A DNA stretch of 6,963 nucleotides from Actinomycetota bacterium. GTDB taxonomy: Bacteria > Actinomycetota > Humimicrobiia > Humimicrobiales > Humimicrobiaceae. Made by a program: the position numbers and the translations under genes. How positions within the stretch are numbered: position 1 is the stretch's first letter; each line of letters opens with the position of its first letter. The notes below the pieces were generated by a model, which saw only the letters and a list, made by a program, of their open reading frames with translations, did not search any database and was not told the origin of the DNA. This document shows positions 1-6,578 of this stretch, piece by piece. The stretch is from contig JAGYOJ010000083.1 of assembly GCA_018399435.1 (NCBI GenBank), forward strand, positions 1 through 6,963, written 5' to 3'.

Positions 1-1446
1 CACCATATTTATTTTTTTTAATTTATTTAAAAGAAAACTAATTTCTTCATTTTTTCGCATTACATGCCCGTATTGCTTTTTATTTAATAAACCAATTCTA
101 TAGCCGTATTTTGCAAGCCTTAAATCTGCATTGTCAGGCCTTAATATCAACCTGTATTCAGCCCTTGAAGTATACATTCTATAAGGCTCAATTAAGTCTT
201 TGGTTATTAAATCATCTATTAAAACCCCTATAAAAGATGTGTCCCTTGTTAAAATAAGGGGTTCTTTATTTAATATTTTTAAACCTGCATTTACCCCGGC
301 AATAAAACCTTGGGCGGCTGCTTCTTCGTATCCTGAAGTTCCATTAATCTGGCCTGCAAAATAAAGATTTTTTATTACTTTAGATTCAAAAGTATAATTT
401 AGTTGGCTTGGTATTATAAAATCGTATTCTACAGCATATCCAGGCCTTATTATTTTTGCATTTTCTAATCCCTCTACTGAATTAATAATTTTTTGTTGTA
501 TATTAAAAGGCATGCTTGTAGTTAATCCCTGCAAATACATTTCATTTGTACATTTTCCTTCTGGTTCTATAAATACAGGATGCTTTTTTTTATTTGGGAA
601 ATTTATAACCTTTCTGTCAATCGAAGGGCAATGCCTGGGGCCATGTGTGTCCACCATGCCTGATCTTATGGGAGAGTACTTTAGATTTTTTGCAATTATG
701 CCATGTGTTTTTTTATTTGTATAAGTCAGAAAACTTGGTATGTTAATATCTGAAACACTACATATACCGTGCCAAAAAGAAAAATGGCTTTTATTATCAT
801 CACCCGGGTTTATTTTTGTTTTTTCAAAATCTATTGTTCTTTTATCAACTCTAGGGGGTGTGGCAGTTTGGAATCTATCAATTTTAAAACCAAGGCTTTT
901 CAAATTAGCAGTGAGGTTCATGGCTGGGTATTCACCCATTCTTCCAGCTCGATAATCCTTTTTGCCTATTATAATTCTTCCTCTCAAAAATGTCCCTGAG
1001 GTAACAATTACAGCCCTGCTTTTAAAAACTAATCCACTTTCAGTTTCAACACCGCTAGCCTCATTATTATTTACAATAATCTTTGATACTGTTCCTTCCT
1101 TTAAAGTCAAAAATTCTGTATTTTCCAAAACTCTTTTCATTTCAATTTCATATTCTTTTTTATCAATTTGAGCTCTTAGGCCTTGTACTGCAGGACCTTT
1201 TTTCTTGTTTAGCGTCTTAAATTGAATTGATGCTTTATCAGCTGTTTTACCAATTTGTCCCCCCATTGCATCAACTTCTTTTACAAGCTGGGTTTTCCCT
1301 ACGCCGCCAATTGCAGGATTGCATGGCATTAATGCAACCTTATCAAGGTTTATAGTTAATACTAATGTTTTTAATTTTAATCTAGCACAGGCCAGCCCTG
1401 CTTCACAACCTGCATGGCCAGCGCCAACTACTACTACATCGTACAT
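1..1446 (-). CDS. mnmG: MnmG copy 2, tRNA uridine-5-carboxymethylaminomethyl modification enzyme (3' end outside window)
   Basis: FAD-dependent partner of MnmE in making the (carboxymethyl)aminomethyl group on wobble U34 of tRNAs; cytoplasmic. I translated 482 uninterrupted codons from the ATG at 1446 to the window edge; about 140 residues, including the MnmE-binding C-terminal domain, should lie beyond it. Visible: the N-terminal dinucleotide-binding motif GAGHAGCEA (residues 8-16), MPCNPAIGG with Cys42, QTATPPRVD (193-201), TYTNKKTH (241-248), GPRHCPSID with Cys273, the FAD-contacting GQINGTSGYEEAAAQG region and TSRAEYRL. Cys42 and Cys273 match the two conserved MnmG cysteines (Cys47 and Cys277 in E. 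coli). An AAGGAG ribosome site (1456-1461) lies 9 nt before the start and overlaps the stop of mnmG copy 1, so the two are cotranscribed. Compared with copy 1 this copy keeps more of the family consensus and is the better candidate for the ordinary enzyme. Whether its 3' end is intact cannot be seen. Confidence 0.95.
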   Translation of the reverse strand, partial: MYDVVVVGAGHAGCEAGLACARLKLKTLVLTINLDKVALMPCNPAIGGVGKTQLVKEVDAMGGQIGKTADKASIQFKTLNKKKGPAVQGLRAQIDKKEYEIEMKRVLENTEFLTLKEGTVSKIIVNNNEASGVETESGLVFKSRAVIVTSGTFLRGRIIIGKKDYRAGRMGEYPAMNLTANLKSLGFKIDRFQTATPPRVDKRTIDFEKTKINPGDDNKSHFSFWHGICSVSDINIPSFLTYTNKKTHGIIAKNLKYSPIRSGMVDTHGPRHCPSIDRKVINFPNKKKHPVFIEPEGKCTNEMYLQGLTTSMPFNIQQKIINSVEGLENAKIIRPGYAVEYDFIIPSQLNYTFESKVIKNLYFAGQINGTSGYEEAAAQGFIAGVNAGLKILNKEPLILTRDTSFIGVLIDDLITKDLIEPYRMYTSRAEYRLILRPDNADLRLAKYGYRIGLLNKKQYGHVMRKNEEISFLLNKLKKINMV

Positions 1447-1459
1447 TTTTTCTAACTCC

Positions 1460-3235
1460 TTATGTTTCACGTGAAACATTTTTAAAATAACATAAAAGAG
1501 CAAAAATATCTTCTGAGCTCACACCCTCAATTCTCTTAGCTTGCCCTAAGGTTGATGGTTTTGCTTTACTTAGGTTTGCGATACCTTCGTTAGACAAATT
1601 ATTGATGTTTTTATAGCAAATATTTTTTGGTATTGCGTAATCCAAGCTCTTGCTTATTTTATCAATTTTTTTTTCTTCTCTTTTTATATAATTTTCATAT
1701 TTTAATTCAGTAATCATTGTTTCGGCATCTTCCCTGTTAATTTTAAAATCAGATAATATTTCGTTTAATTCACTATTGCTTAATTGGCTTCTTAATATTT
1801 TTTTATAATATTTTGTATTTTTTATCCTTCTTGCAATTTTGTTTATCTTTTCATACTTTTTTAATATTCTATCTTTTTTTTCATCCATACCTAATTCACT
1901 AAGAAACTTAGCCATTCTAAAATCAGCATTATCATGTCTATGAAATAATCTATATTCATTTCTAGAGGTTAACATCCTATATGGTTCTGTTACGCCTTTT
2001 ACAACTAGATCATCTATTAATATTCCTATATAACCATCTTCCCTCTCTATTATTATACAATCTTTGTCTTTTGCCCTTCTTGAGGCATTAAGGCCCGCAA
2101 TTATTCCTTGTGCTGCTGCTTCATCATATCCAGTGGTGCCATTGGTTTGCCCTGCGAAAAACAATCCCTTATGAATTTTACTTTCCAGAGCATTATTTAT
2201 CTGAAAAGACTTTAAAAAATTGTACTCTACCCCATAACCATTTCTAGTTATAATTGCGTTCTCTAATCCCTTAATTCTTTTAATTATCCCATTTTGTATT
2301 TCCTCTGAAAATGTTGTCATCAAACCATGTAGATACATTTCATTGGTATTTATACCCTCTGGCTGTATGAAAATTAAATGCCTCTTTTTGTTAGGAAACC
2401 TAATCACTTTTTCTTCAATTGAGGGGCAATACTTTGGCCCTTCTTTTTTATCCTTTTTTGATTGAAATGCAGACTTTTTTATATTTTGTTTTATATAATT
2501 TATGCAATCTTTCTCTACATAAGTTATATAATTATTTACTTGTTTATTACCATTATTCTTGCTTTCATATGAAAATAATTTGGGATCCGCATCATATTTC
2601 TGTAACTTAAGGCTTTTTGTATTTATGGTTTTTTTGTCAACTCTTGGGGGAGTATCAGTTTTTAACCTTCCAAATGTATAACCAATACGCTCAAGGCTTT
2701 CTGCCAGGCTAATAGAATTAATCTCCCCTTTTCTTCCGGCATCCATTCTATTTTTACCCCAAAATATTTTTCCTTTTAGGAAAGTTCCAGTACAGATAAC
2801 AACTGATCTTGATTTGTATTTATAGCTATCGCTAGTTATTATGCTAAAATCCTTTTTTTCTATTATTAAATCCTTTACCAATGCTTGCCTTAAATCTAAA
2901 TTTTTTTGTTTTTCCAATACATATTTCATATTTATAGAATATCTCTTTTTGTCCACTATGGCCCTCAAGGTTCTAACGGCAGGGCCTTTAGACACGTTTA
3001 ACATTCTCATATGTATATAATTTCTATCAGTATTTTTTGATATTTCTCCCCCCAGGACATCTATTTCTCTAATTAATTGTCCCCTTCCCGGCCCTCCTAT
3101 TGCACTATTACATGGCATATTTGCAATGCAATCCATATTAATATTTAATAGTAATGTTTTAGAATTTTGCCTGGCTGAAGCTAATGCAGCCTCACATCCT
3201 GCATGCCCAGCACCTATAACTATTACCTCATACAT
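1460..3235 (-). CDS. mnmG: MnmG copy 1, divergent tRNA uridine-5-carboxymethylaminomethyl modification enzyme paralogue
   Basis: A complete 591-residue MnmG-family flavoprotein, slightly shorter than the usual 620-630. N-terminal FAD motif GAGHAGCEA (8-16), Cys42 in MPCNSAIGG, Cys270 in GPKYCPSIE, FAD-contacting GQTNGTTGYDEAAAQG (362-377), TSRNEYRL (423-430), and a C-terminal MnmE-interaction region ending in the typical KPSTLGQAKRIEGV pattern. It departs from the consensus at several normally invariant places: Ser44 replaces Pro in CNPAIGG, Asp194 replaces Gly in KTGTPPR, and the TNEKTH plus SPMYSG segment before the second cysteine has become VEKDCI and SAFQSK with a lysine-rich stretch (260-264). 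About 38 of the first 60 residues match copy 2 by eye, fewer further on. The start is supported by AAGGTGAG (3241-3248) 5 nt upstream. The last residues, NVSRET, are encoded by a parS site. Likely flavin-binding; whether it modifies tRNA alone, pairs with copy 2, or has another role is inference. Confidence 0.95.
   Translation of the reverse strand: MYEVIVIGAGHAGCEAALASARQNSKTLLLNINMDCIANMPCNSAIGGPGRGQLIREIDVLGGEISKNTDRNYIHMRMLNVSKGPAVRTLRAIVDKKRYSINMKYVLEKQKNLDLRQALVKDLIIEKKDFSIITSDSYKYKSRSVVICTGTFLKGKIFWGKNRMDAGRKGEINSISLAESLERIGYTFGRLKTDTPPRVDKKTINTKSLKLQKYDADPKLFSYESKNNGNKQVNNYITYVEKDCINYIKQNIKKSAFQSKKDKKEGPKYCPSIEEKVIRFPNKKRHLIFIQPEGINTNEMYLHGLMTTFSEEIQNGIIKRIKGLENAIITRNGYGVEYNFLKSFQINNALESKIHKGLFFAGQTNGTTGYDEAAAQGIIAGLNASRRAKDKDCIIIEREDGYIGILIDDLVVKGVTEPYRMLTSRNEYRLFHRHDNADFRMAKFLSELGMDEKKDRILKKYEKINKIARRIKNTKYYKKILRSQLSNSELNEILSDFKINREDAETMITELKYENYIKREEKKIDKISKSLDYAIPKNICYKNINNLSNEGIANLSKAKPSTLGQAKRIEGVSSEDIFALLCYFKNVSRET
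1463..1478. other. parS: parS site (ParB-binding palindrome), copy at the mnmG-mnmG junction
   Basis: Perfect 16-bp palindrome TGTTTCACGTGAAACA, identical to the consensus parS bound by chromosomal ParB (Spo0J) during origin segregation. It lies inside the last codons of mnmG copy 1, giving the residues VSRET just before the TAA, and 16 bp upstream of the ATG of mnmG copy 2. The position next to mnmE/mnmG fits an origin-proximal location. Confidence 0.93.
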
Positions 3236-3241
3236 TTTTAC

Positions 3242-3304
3242 TCACCTTATTGTTTCACGTGAAACATCTTCGCCAAATTTTCTAATAATATCATTTTTTG
3301 TCAT
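3242..3304 (-). CDS. 20-codon mini-ORF spanning parS, coupled to the mnmE stop; possible rsmG N-terminal remnant
   Basis: The ATG shares one base with the mnmE stop codon (TAATG), the usual layout for translational coupling, and the frame runs to TGA at 3242-3244, 6 nt before mnmG copy 1. The peptide starts MTKNDIIRKFGED and continues with VSRET, which parS dictates, then IR. RsmG (16S rRNA methyltransferase) proteins of several bacteria, notably alphaproteobacteria, begin with a similar pattern ending in VSRET, and rsmG is a usual neighbour of mnmG. A truncated rsmG start is therefore conceivable, but part of the match is forced by the palindrome. A second frame here (ATG at 3292) gives a 15-codon peptide ending MFHVKQ. 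It may simply be a coupling leader or chance. Confidence 0.25.
   Translation of the reverse strand: MTKNDIIRKFGEDVSRETIR
3251..3266. other. parS: parS site (ParB-binding palindrome), mnmE-mnmG gap
   Basis: A second perfect TGTTTCACGTGAAACA palindrome, about 1.8 kb from the first, in the 68-bp gap between mnmE and mnmG copy 1 and 15 bp before that gene's ATG. The segment between parS and ATG (ATAAGGTGAGTAAAA) resembles the one at the other site (TAAGGAGTTAGAAAAA), suggesting common descent by duplication. Confidence 0.93.
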
Positions 3305-4692
3305 TATTTACCTATGCAGAAACGGCTAAAAATCCTATCCAATATATCTTCCCTTGCGGTATCCCCCGTTATTTCTCCCAGCAAATCTTTTGCAATTTTT
3401 AAATCCGATGACGGAAATTCTTCTGATAATTTTTCTTCCATTGCATTTGTTGCCCTTGCAAGAAGTTTTCCTACATCTTTTAAAATCTTTTTATGCCTTC
3501 TATTTATAATTATTTTTTCTTCTATATTAAAATTTTCCTCTTCTAGCACAATATCTCTTATCATTTTTTCTAATTTTTCTATTTTTATTTTTTTTGTTGC
3601 TGAAATTTTTACTATTTTTTTATTTTTACAATATTTTTTTATTTCTTCTGTTTTTAATTTCTCGGGTAGGTCTGCTTTATTTATTGCAATTATTGATTTT
3701 TTATCTTTTATTTTTTTAACAATTTCTATATCTAAACCGTCTATTTTTTTACTGTTATCCATAACAAAAATTACTAGCTCTGCTTCATTTAAATGTTTTA
3801 AACTTTTCTCCACCCCAATCTTTTCTATCTGATTTTTTGTCCTTCTTATTCCAGCTGTATCAATTAATATCAAAGGAATGCCTTTTACATATAATATTTC
3901 TTCTACAGCATCCCTGGTTGTTCCAGGTATAGATGTAACTATTGCTTTTTCTTTTTTTGACAATATATTTAATAAGCTTGATTTCCCAACATTCGGTTTC
4001 CCTGCTATTACTACTTTTACCCCGTTTTTTATTATTTCACCTTTTTCCTCATCCCTTATTAATCCTATTATTTCTTTTTTTATTTCTCTAACTTTTTTTG
4101 TTAATTTAGCATAAGGAGTTAATTCTAAATCTTCTTCTATAAAATCTACTGATGCTTCTAGTTGAACAAGCACTTCTTTTATTTTCTCTGATATATTATG
4201 TATCTCTCTTTTTATTTCTCCTGACATGTTTTTTGCTGCTATTTTTAAACTTTCTTCAGTTTTTGATCTTACTATATCTATAACTGCCTCAGCTTGTGAC
4301 AAATCTATTCTTCCATTTAAAAATGCCCTTTTTGTAAATTCACCGGGGCCGGCAATTCTAGCTCCATGGTCGATGCATAATTGAAGTACTTTTGTTGTTG
4401 GAATTATTCCTCCATGGGAATTTATTTCAACTACATCTTCCCTCGTATATGACTTTGGCTTCTTCATATAAGATACTATAACTTCATCTATTTTATTTCC
4501 GTCAGTGTCTATTATATTTCCATATGCAATAGAATAAGATTTTAATTCTTTTACTTTCTTATTATTTTTTGCCTTAAATATTTTATCAACAATTTTTGTT
4601 GCATTATCTCCACTTAATTTTACAATACCTATTGCCGCTTCTCCGGGTTTTGTCCCTATTGCCACAATAGTATCATTATCCATTTCTACCAT
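3304..4692 (-). CDS. mnmE: MnmE (TrmE), tRNA modification GTPase
   Basis: GTPase partner of MnmG; binds a folate one-carbon donor and uses GTP-driven domain movement in forming the U34 modification. Full length, 462 residues from the chosen start. N-terminal folate-binding domain (about 1-115, beginning MDNDTIVAIGT as in the family), a helical domain interrupted by the G domain with P-loop GKPNVGKS (231-238), TTRD (258-261), DTAG (278-281) and NKAD (338-341), then the remaining helices and the C-terminal FCIGK, whose cysteine is the conserved catalytic one. A longer reading from ATG 4704 adds MVKK, but that codon has only a weak AGAAG placed too close. The ATG at 4692 has GGTGA 5 nt upstream, and a third ATG at 4683 gives the most conserved N-terminus. 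It is followed after 68 bp by mnmG copy 1, its biochemical partner. No missing key residue seen. Confidence 0.97.
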   Translation of the reverse strand: MVEMDNDTIVAIGTKPGEAAIGIVKLSGDNATKIVDKIFKAKNNKKVKELKSYSIAYGNIIDTDGNKIDEVIVSYMKKPKSYTREDVVEINSHGGIIPTTKVLQLCIDHGARIAGPGEFTKRAFLNGRIDLSQAEAVIDIVRSKTEESLKIAAKNMSGEIKREIHNISEKIKEVLVQLEASVDFIEEDLELTPYAKLTKKVREIKKEIIGLIRDEEKGEIIKNGVKVVIAGKPNVGKSSLLNILSKKEKAIVTSIPGTTRDAVEEILYVKGIPLILIDTAGIRRTKNQIEKIGVEKSLKHLNEAELVIFVMDNSKKIDGLDIEIVKKIKDKKSIIAINKADLPEKLKTEEIKKYCKNKKIVKISATKKIKIEKLEKMIRDIVLEEENFNIEEKIIINRRHKKILKDVGKLLARATNAMEEKLSEEFPSSDLKIAKDLLGEITGDTAREDILDRIFSRFCIGK

Positions 4693-4727
4693 TTTTTTCA
4701 CCATATCTTCTTTATTATTTTTACACC

Positions 4728-4754
4728 ATTATAATTTAATTATTTATTTTACAA
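4728..4754 (-). promoter_or_regulatory. possible sigma-70-type promoter for mnmE
   Basis: A perfect TATAAT (-10) at 4728-4733 reads toward mnmE, about 23 nt before the first possible start codon. The best -35 is a weak TTGTAA at 4749-4754 with a 15-bp spacer, shorter than optimal. In such AT-rich DNA a chance TATAAT is common, but the 480-bp gap upstream makes a separate promoter for mnmE plausible. Confidence 0.3.
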
Positions 4755-4881
4755 ATTGCAAATAGTTACTCTTTTATTTTTTTACACACTATAAATATCA
4801 TTACAAAAATATAATTAATAATACTCTTTTTAGCACTTTTCTAACCTTATTATATATTCTTTGCCTTTTAGCGTTTATCAA

Positions 4882-5052
4882 CTACCAGCCAAATATATTA
4901 AAACAGAATTTAAAAACTGCCCATGTTGCCAAATTATTGTATTTTTTAATATTAATAATTGGCAAAAATAAGGCACTTAACTTATGTATTAATATTATTC
5001 TAAAAATAAATAAGATATTCAATCCTGTAAGAATTTTAGGGATGAATTGCTT
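4882..5052 (-). pseudogene. possible N-terminal remnant of a CDP-alcohol phosphatidyltransferase (PssA/PgsA-like)
   Basis: A 56-codon open stretch between a TGA (5053-5055) and a TAG (4882-4884), with no usable start codon at its beginning. It reads QFIPKILTGLNILFIFRIIL and later FKFCFNIFGW. Phosphatidylserine synthases typically begin with IPNxLTxxN followed by hydrophobic residues, and after one more membrane segment reach the catalytic DxxDG motif. The first part matches that pattern; the second is at best a decayed version with the aspartates lost. If real, it is a dead fragment of a membrane lipid-synthesis gene. The match is short and hydrophobic, so chance is a serious alternative. Confidence 0.2.
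4926..4965. repeat. inverted repeat, 12-bp stem with one bulged base
   Basis: Left arm TTGCCAAATTATT (4926-4938) pairs with AATAATTGGCAA (4954-4965), leaving one unpaired A and a 15-base loop. Neither strand shows a T-run directly after the stem, so it is not a standard intrinsic terminator. It could be an RNA hairpin at the end of the khpB transcript, a protein-binding palindrome, or chance in AT-rich DNA. Confidence 0.5.
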
Positions 5053-5172
5053 TCAATCTTTAATATATGTTTTTACAGTCTTTTGCTTATGGATTTTGAA
5101 CCATTTTATATTAGATGTCTACAATACAAGTAGTCGCGCCATTATAATTTTTTTATTTTTTTGATTGGTTTT

Positions 5173-5754
5173 TTAGCTAGATTTTCCAAAAGGGTATATG
5201 ACTATTCTTCTGTTTGGTTCTTTGTTTTTACTGATAGTTTTTACATCTTTAAAATTTGAAAGCGCATTATGTATTATTTTTCTCTCAAATGAATTCATTG
5301 GCCTTAGCTTTATCTTTTTGCCCTTTCTTATAGCTTTTTTTGCTAATTTTATTGCTGTTTTTTTTATTCTTTCAGCCTTTTTCTTTCTATAATCTTTTAT
5401 GTCCAAAATAACATTTTTTTTAACTAGCTTCTGCCTAGCTGAAATTAAATTTATAAGATATTCTAAAGCTTCAATGTTTTTACCATTTCTGCCAATAGCA
5501 ATTGCTAAATCATTTCCATAAACAGATAGCCTTAAATCTTCCCTGTTTATTTTTACTTCAACATCTTCTCCAAGGCAAATTGTATCAATAGTCTTTTTTA
5601 CAATTTTAGCAATTTTTTCTAATCCTGAAACTTCTTCGGCTTTTTCTAATTCTTTTAATTTATCATTTTCCATCAATTTACCGTTTTCTTGTTCTTCCTG
5701 TAATGACTTTACAAATGAATCAATTGCATCTTTTATATTATTTTCATTTGCCAT
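5173..5754 (-). CDS. khpB: KhpB (Jag/EloR), KH-R3H RNA-binding protein, form without a Jag_N domain
   Basis: Single-stranded nucleic-acid-binding protein; in Firmicutes it works with KhpA as an RNA chaperone linked to cell elongation. From the chosen start it has 193 residues. The first 60 are charged and helical (many Glu/Lys), followed by a KH domain with GRNG (88-91) and then a lysine-rich helix and an R3H domain containing ERKIIH (157-162) before a final beta strand RRIVIYP. The Jag_N domain found at the front of many Firmicute homologues, with its KGFxGxG motif, is absent. A longer start at 5775 is possible, but the ATG at 5754 has AGAGGTG 7 nt upstream while 5775 only has a distant AGGAG inside yidC. 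It lies 24 nt after yidC, the usual neighbour, and is probably the last gene of that transcript. Confidence 0.93.
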   Translation of the reverse strand: MANENNIKDAIDSFVKSLQEEQENGKLMENDKLKELEKAEEVSGLEKIAKIVKKTIDTICLGEDVEVKINREDLRLSVYGNDLAIAIGRNGKNIEALEYLINLISARQKLVKKNVILDIKDYRKKKAERIKKTAIKLAKKAIRKGKKIKLRPMNSFERKIIHNALSNFKDVKTISKNKEPNRRIVIYPFGKSS

Positions 5755-5778
5755 CTCTCTACACCTCTCAAGCATTGA

Positions 5779-6561
5779 TTATTTCTTTCTCCTTTTTTTT
5801 CTTTTCTTACCAGCTATTATTTTCTTTTCTTCTGATGAAAGTTCTTTTTTCTTTTCTTCTTTTTCCTCTTCTTGTTCTTCTTTTTCTTTTCCTCTGCTGA
5901 CAATCTTGTTTACTAAATACTGTTGCCCAATAGTCCATATATTCGTAGTAACCCAATAAACCAATATTCCTGCTGGTAGCCTGAACGCAATAAAACCAAA
6001 AACCACTGGCATGATATATGAAATCATTGATTGCTTTGGATCTGTGGTTGTCATCCGGGTGCTTAAAAACATAGTTCCAACCATTAATATAACTAAAATA
6101 TAATATGGGTCTGGTTCATTTAAGTTTAGCCATAAAAAATCATATGCCGGATTTGGTGTCCCGCTTATAGTAAACTTTCCAAGGACATCTGTTACTATGT
6201 TTGAAGGGTTTCTAAGCGCTTGAAACAAAGCAAAAAACACTGGCATTTGAAGCAAAAGCGGCAAGCAGCCAGATAATGGATTTACATTGTTTTCCTTGTA
6301 AAACTCCATTGTTTTTTCCTGAATTTTTTGCTTATCATCTTTATATTTCTTTTGTATCTCTTTTATCTTTGGCTGTAATTTTTGCATTTTTGCCATTGAT
6401 TTTGTCTGTGTGATGGTTAGGGGAGTGAGTATTATTCTAACAATCAAGGTTAATAATATAATTACAACACCATAGCTAGATACTACATTGTTATATAAAA
6501 ATATTATTACATACTCAATTATATTCTGTATCGGCCTCAGCAGATTATAAATAAATTCCAA
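5779..6561 (-). CDS. yidC: YidC/Oxa1-family membrane protein insertase
   Basis: Inserts and folds membrane proteins, alone or with SecYEG, in the cytoplasmic membrane. 260 residues, the short form without the large periplasmic domain of proteobacteria. Membrane segments at about 28-50, 97-117, 152-168 and a final pair within 178-216. Arg42 in VRIILTPL matches the conserved hydrophilic-groove arginine, followed by the positively charged cytoplasmic loop (54-92) and NPLSGCLPLLLQMP (94-107). There is no lipobox cysteine near the N-terminus, unlike Bacillus SpoIIIJ. The tail (222-260) is extremely rich in Lys, Arg and Glu and ends KKRKKRRKK, as expected for ribosome contact. The start is TTG, backed by a near-ideal Shine-Dalgarno; no in-frame ATG gives a better N-terminus. 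Confidence 0.97.
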   Translation of the reverse strand: MEFIYNLLRPIQNIIEYVIIFLYNNVVSSYGVVIILLTLIVRIILTPLTITQTKSMAKMQKLQPKIKEIQKKYKDDKQKIQEKTMEFYKENNVNPLSGCLPLLLQMPVFFALFQALRNPSNIVTDVLGKFTISGTPNPAYDFLWLNLNEPDPYYILVILMVGTMFLSTRMTTTDPKQSMISYIMPVVFGFIAFRLPAGILVYWVTTNIWTIGQQYLVNKIVSRGKEKEEQEEEKEEKKKELSSEEKKIIAGKKRKKRRKK

Positions 6562-6570
6562 TATTATTTA

Positions 6571-6578
6571 CCTCCTTT
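6571..6578 (-). promoter_or_regulatory. strong Shine-Dalgarno of yidC deciding its TTG start
   Basis: AAAGGAGG overlaps the stop codon of yidD and ends 9 nt before the TTG at 6559-6561. It is the strongest ribosome site in the window and is the reason for accepting a non-ATG start for yidC. Confidence 0.8.

Larger units (their letters stand above)
4705..5172. other. 468-bp intergenic region without an intact gene
   Basis: This separates khpB from mnmE in an otherwise tightly packed gene row. It is extremely AT-rich and full of stops in all frames on the minus strand except one 56-codon stretch (4882-5052). It contains an inverted repeat (4926-4965) and a possible mnmE promoter. I found no tRNA, no riboswitch-like structure, no strong terminator with a T-run, and no cluster of DnaA boxes; the nearest is a single one-mismatch TTTTACACA (about 4770). 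A 75-codon plus-strand frame here (4937-5164) has no ribosome site and AT-driven composition, so I do not call it. Confidence 0.6.

Noticed and set aside
512..1171. Several short plus-strand frames over mnmG copy 2
   Set aside because: They are antisense shadows; the minus strand is open for 482 codons with clear MnmG motifs.
3314..3832. 172-codon plus-strand frame inside mnmE
   Set aside because: It is antisense to well-conserved mnmE codons, with a composition (Phe, Ile, Ser) typical of the reverse strand of lysine-rich AT-rich genes; no ribosome site or family resemblance.
5086..5140. Weak CTAC/GTAG hairpin after khpB as a terminator
   Set aside because: Stem of only four pairs and no T-run after it on the minus strand.
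4937..5164. 75-codon plus-strand frame in the khpB-mnmE gap
   Set aside because: Hydrophobic, AT-driven composition, no Shine-Dalgarno, no recognisable motif and opposite to every real gene; more likely the reverse of a decayed minus-strand sequence or chance.
4705..5172. Possible chromosome origin (oriC) in the AT-rich gap
   Set aside because: parS sites and gene order indicate an origin nearby, but only a single one-mismatch DnaA-box-like word was found here, with no cluster.
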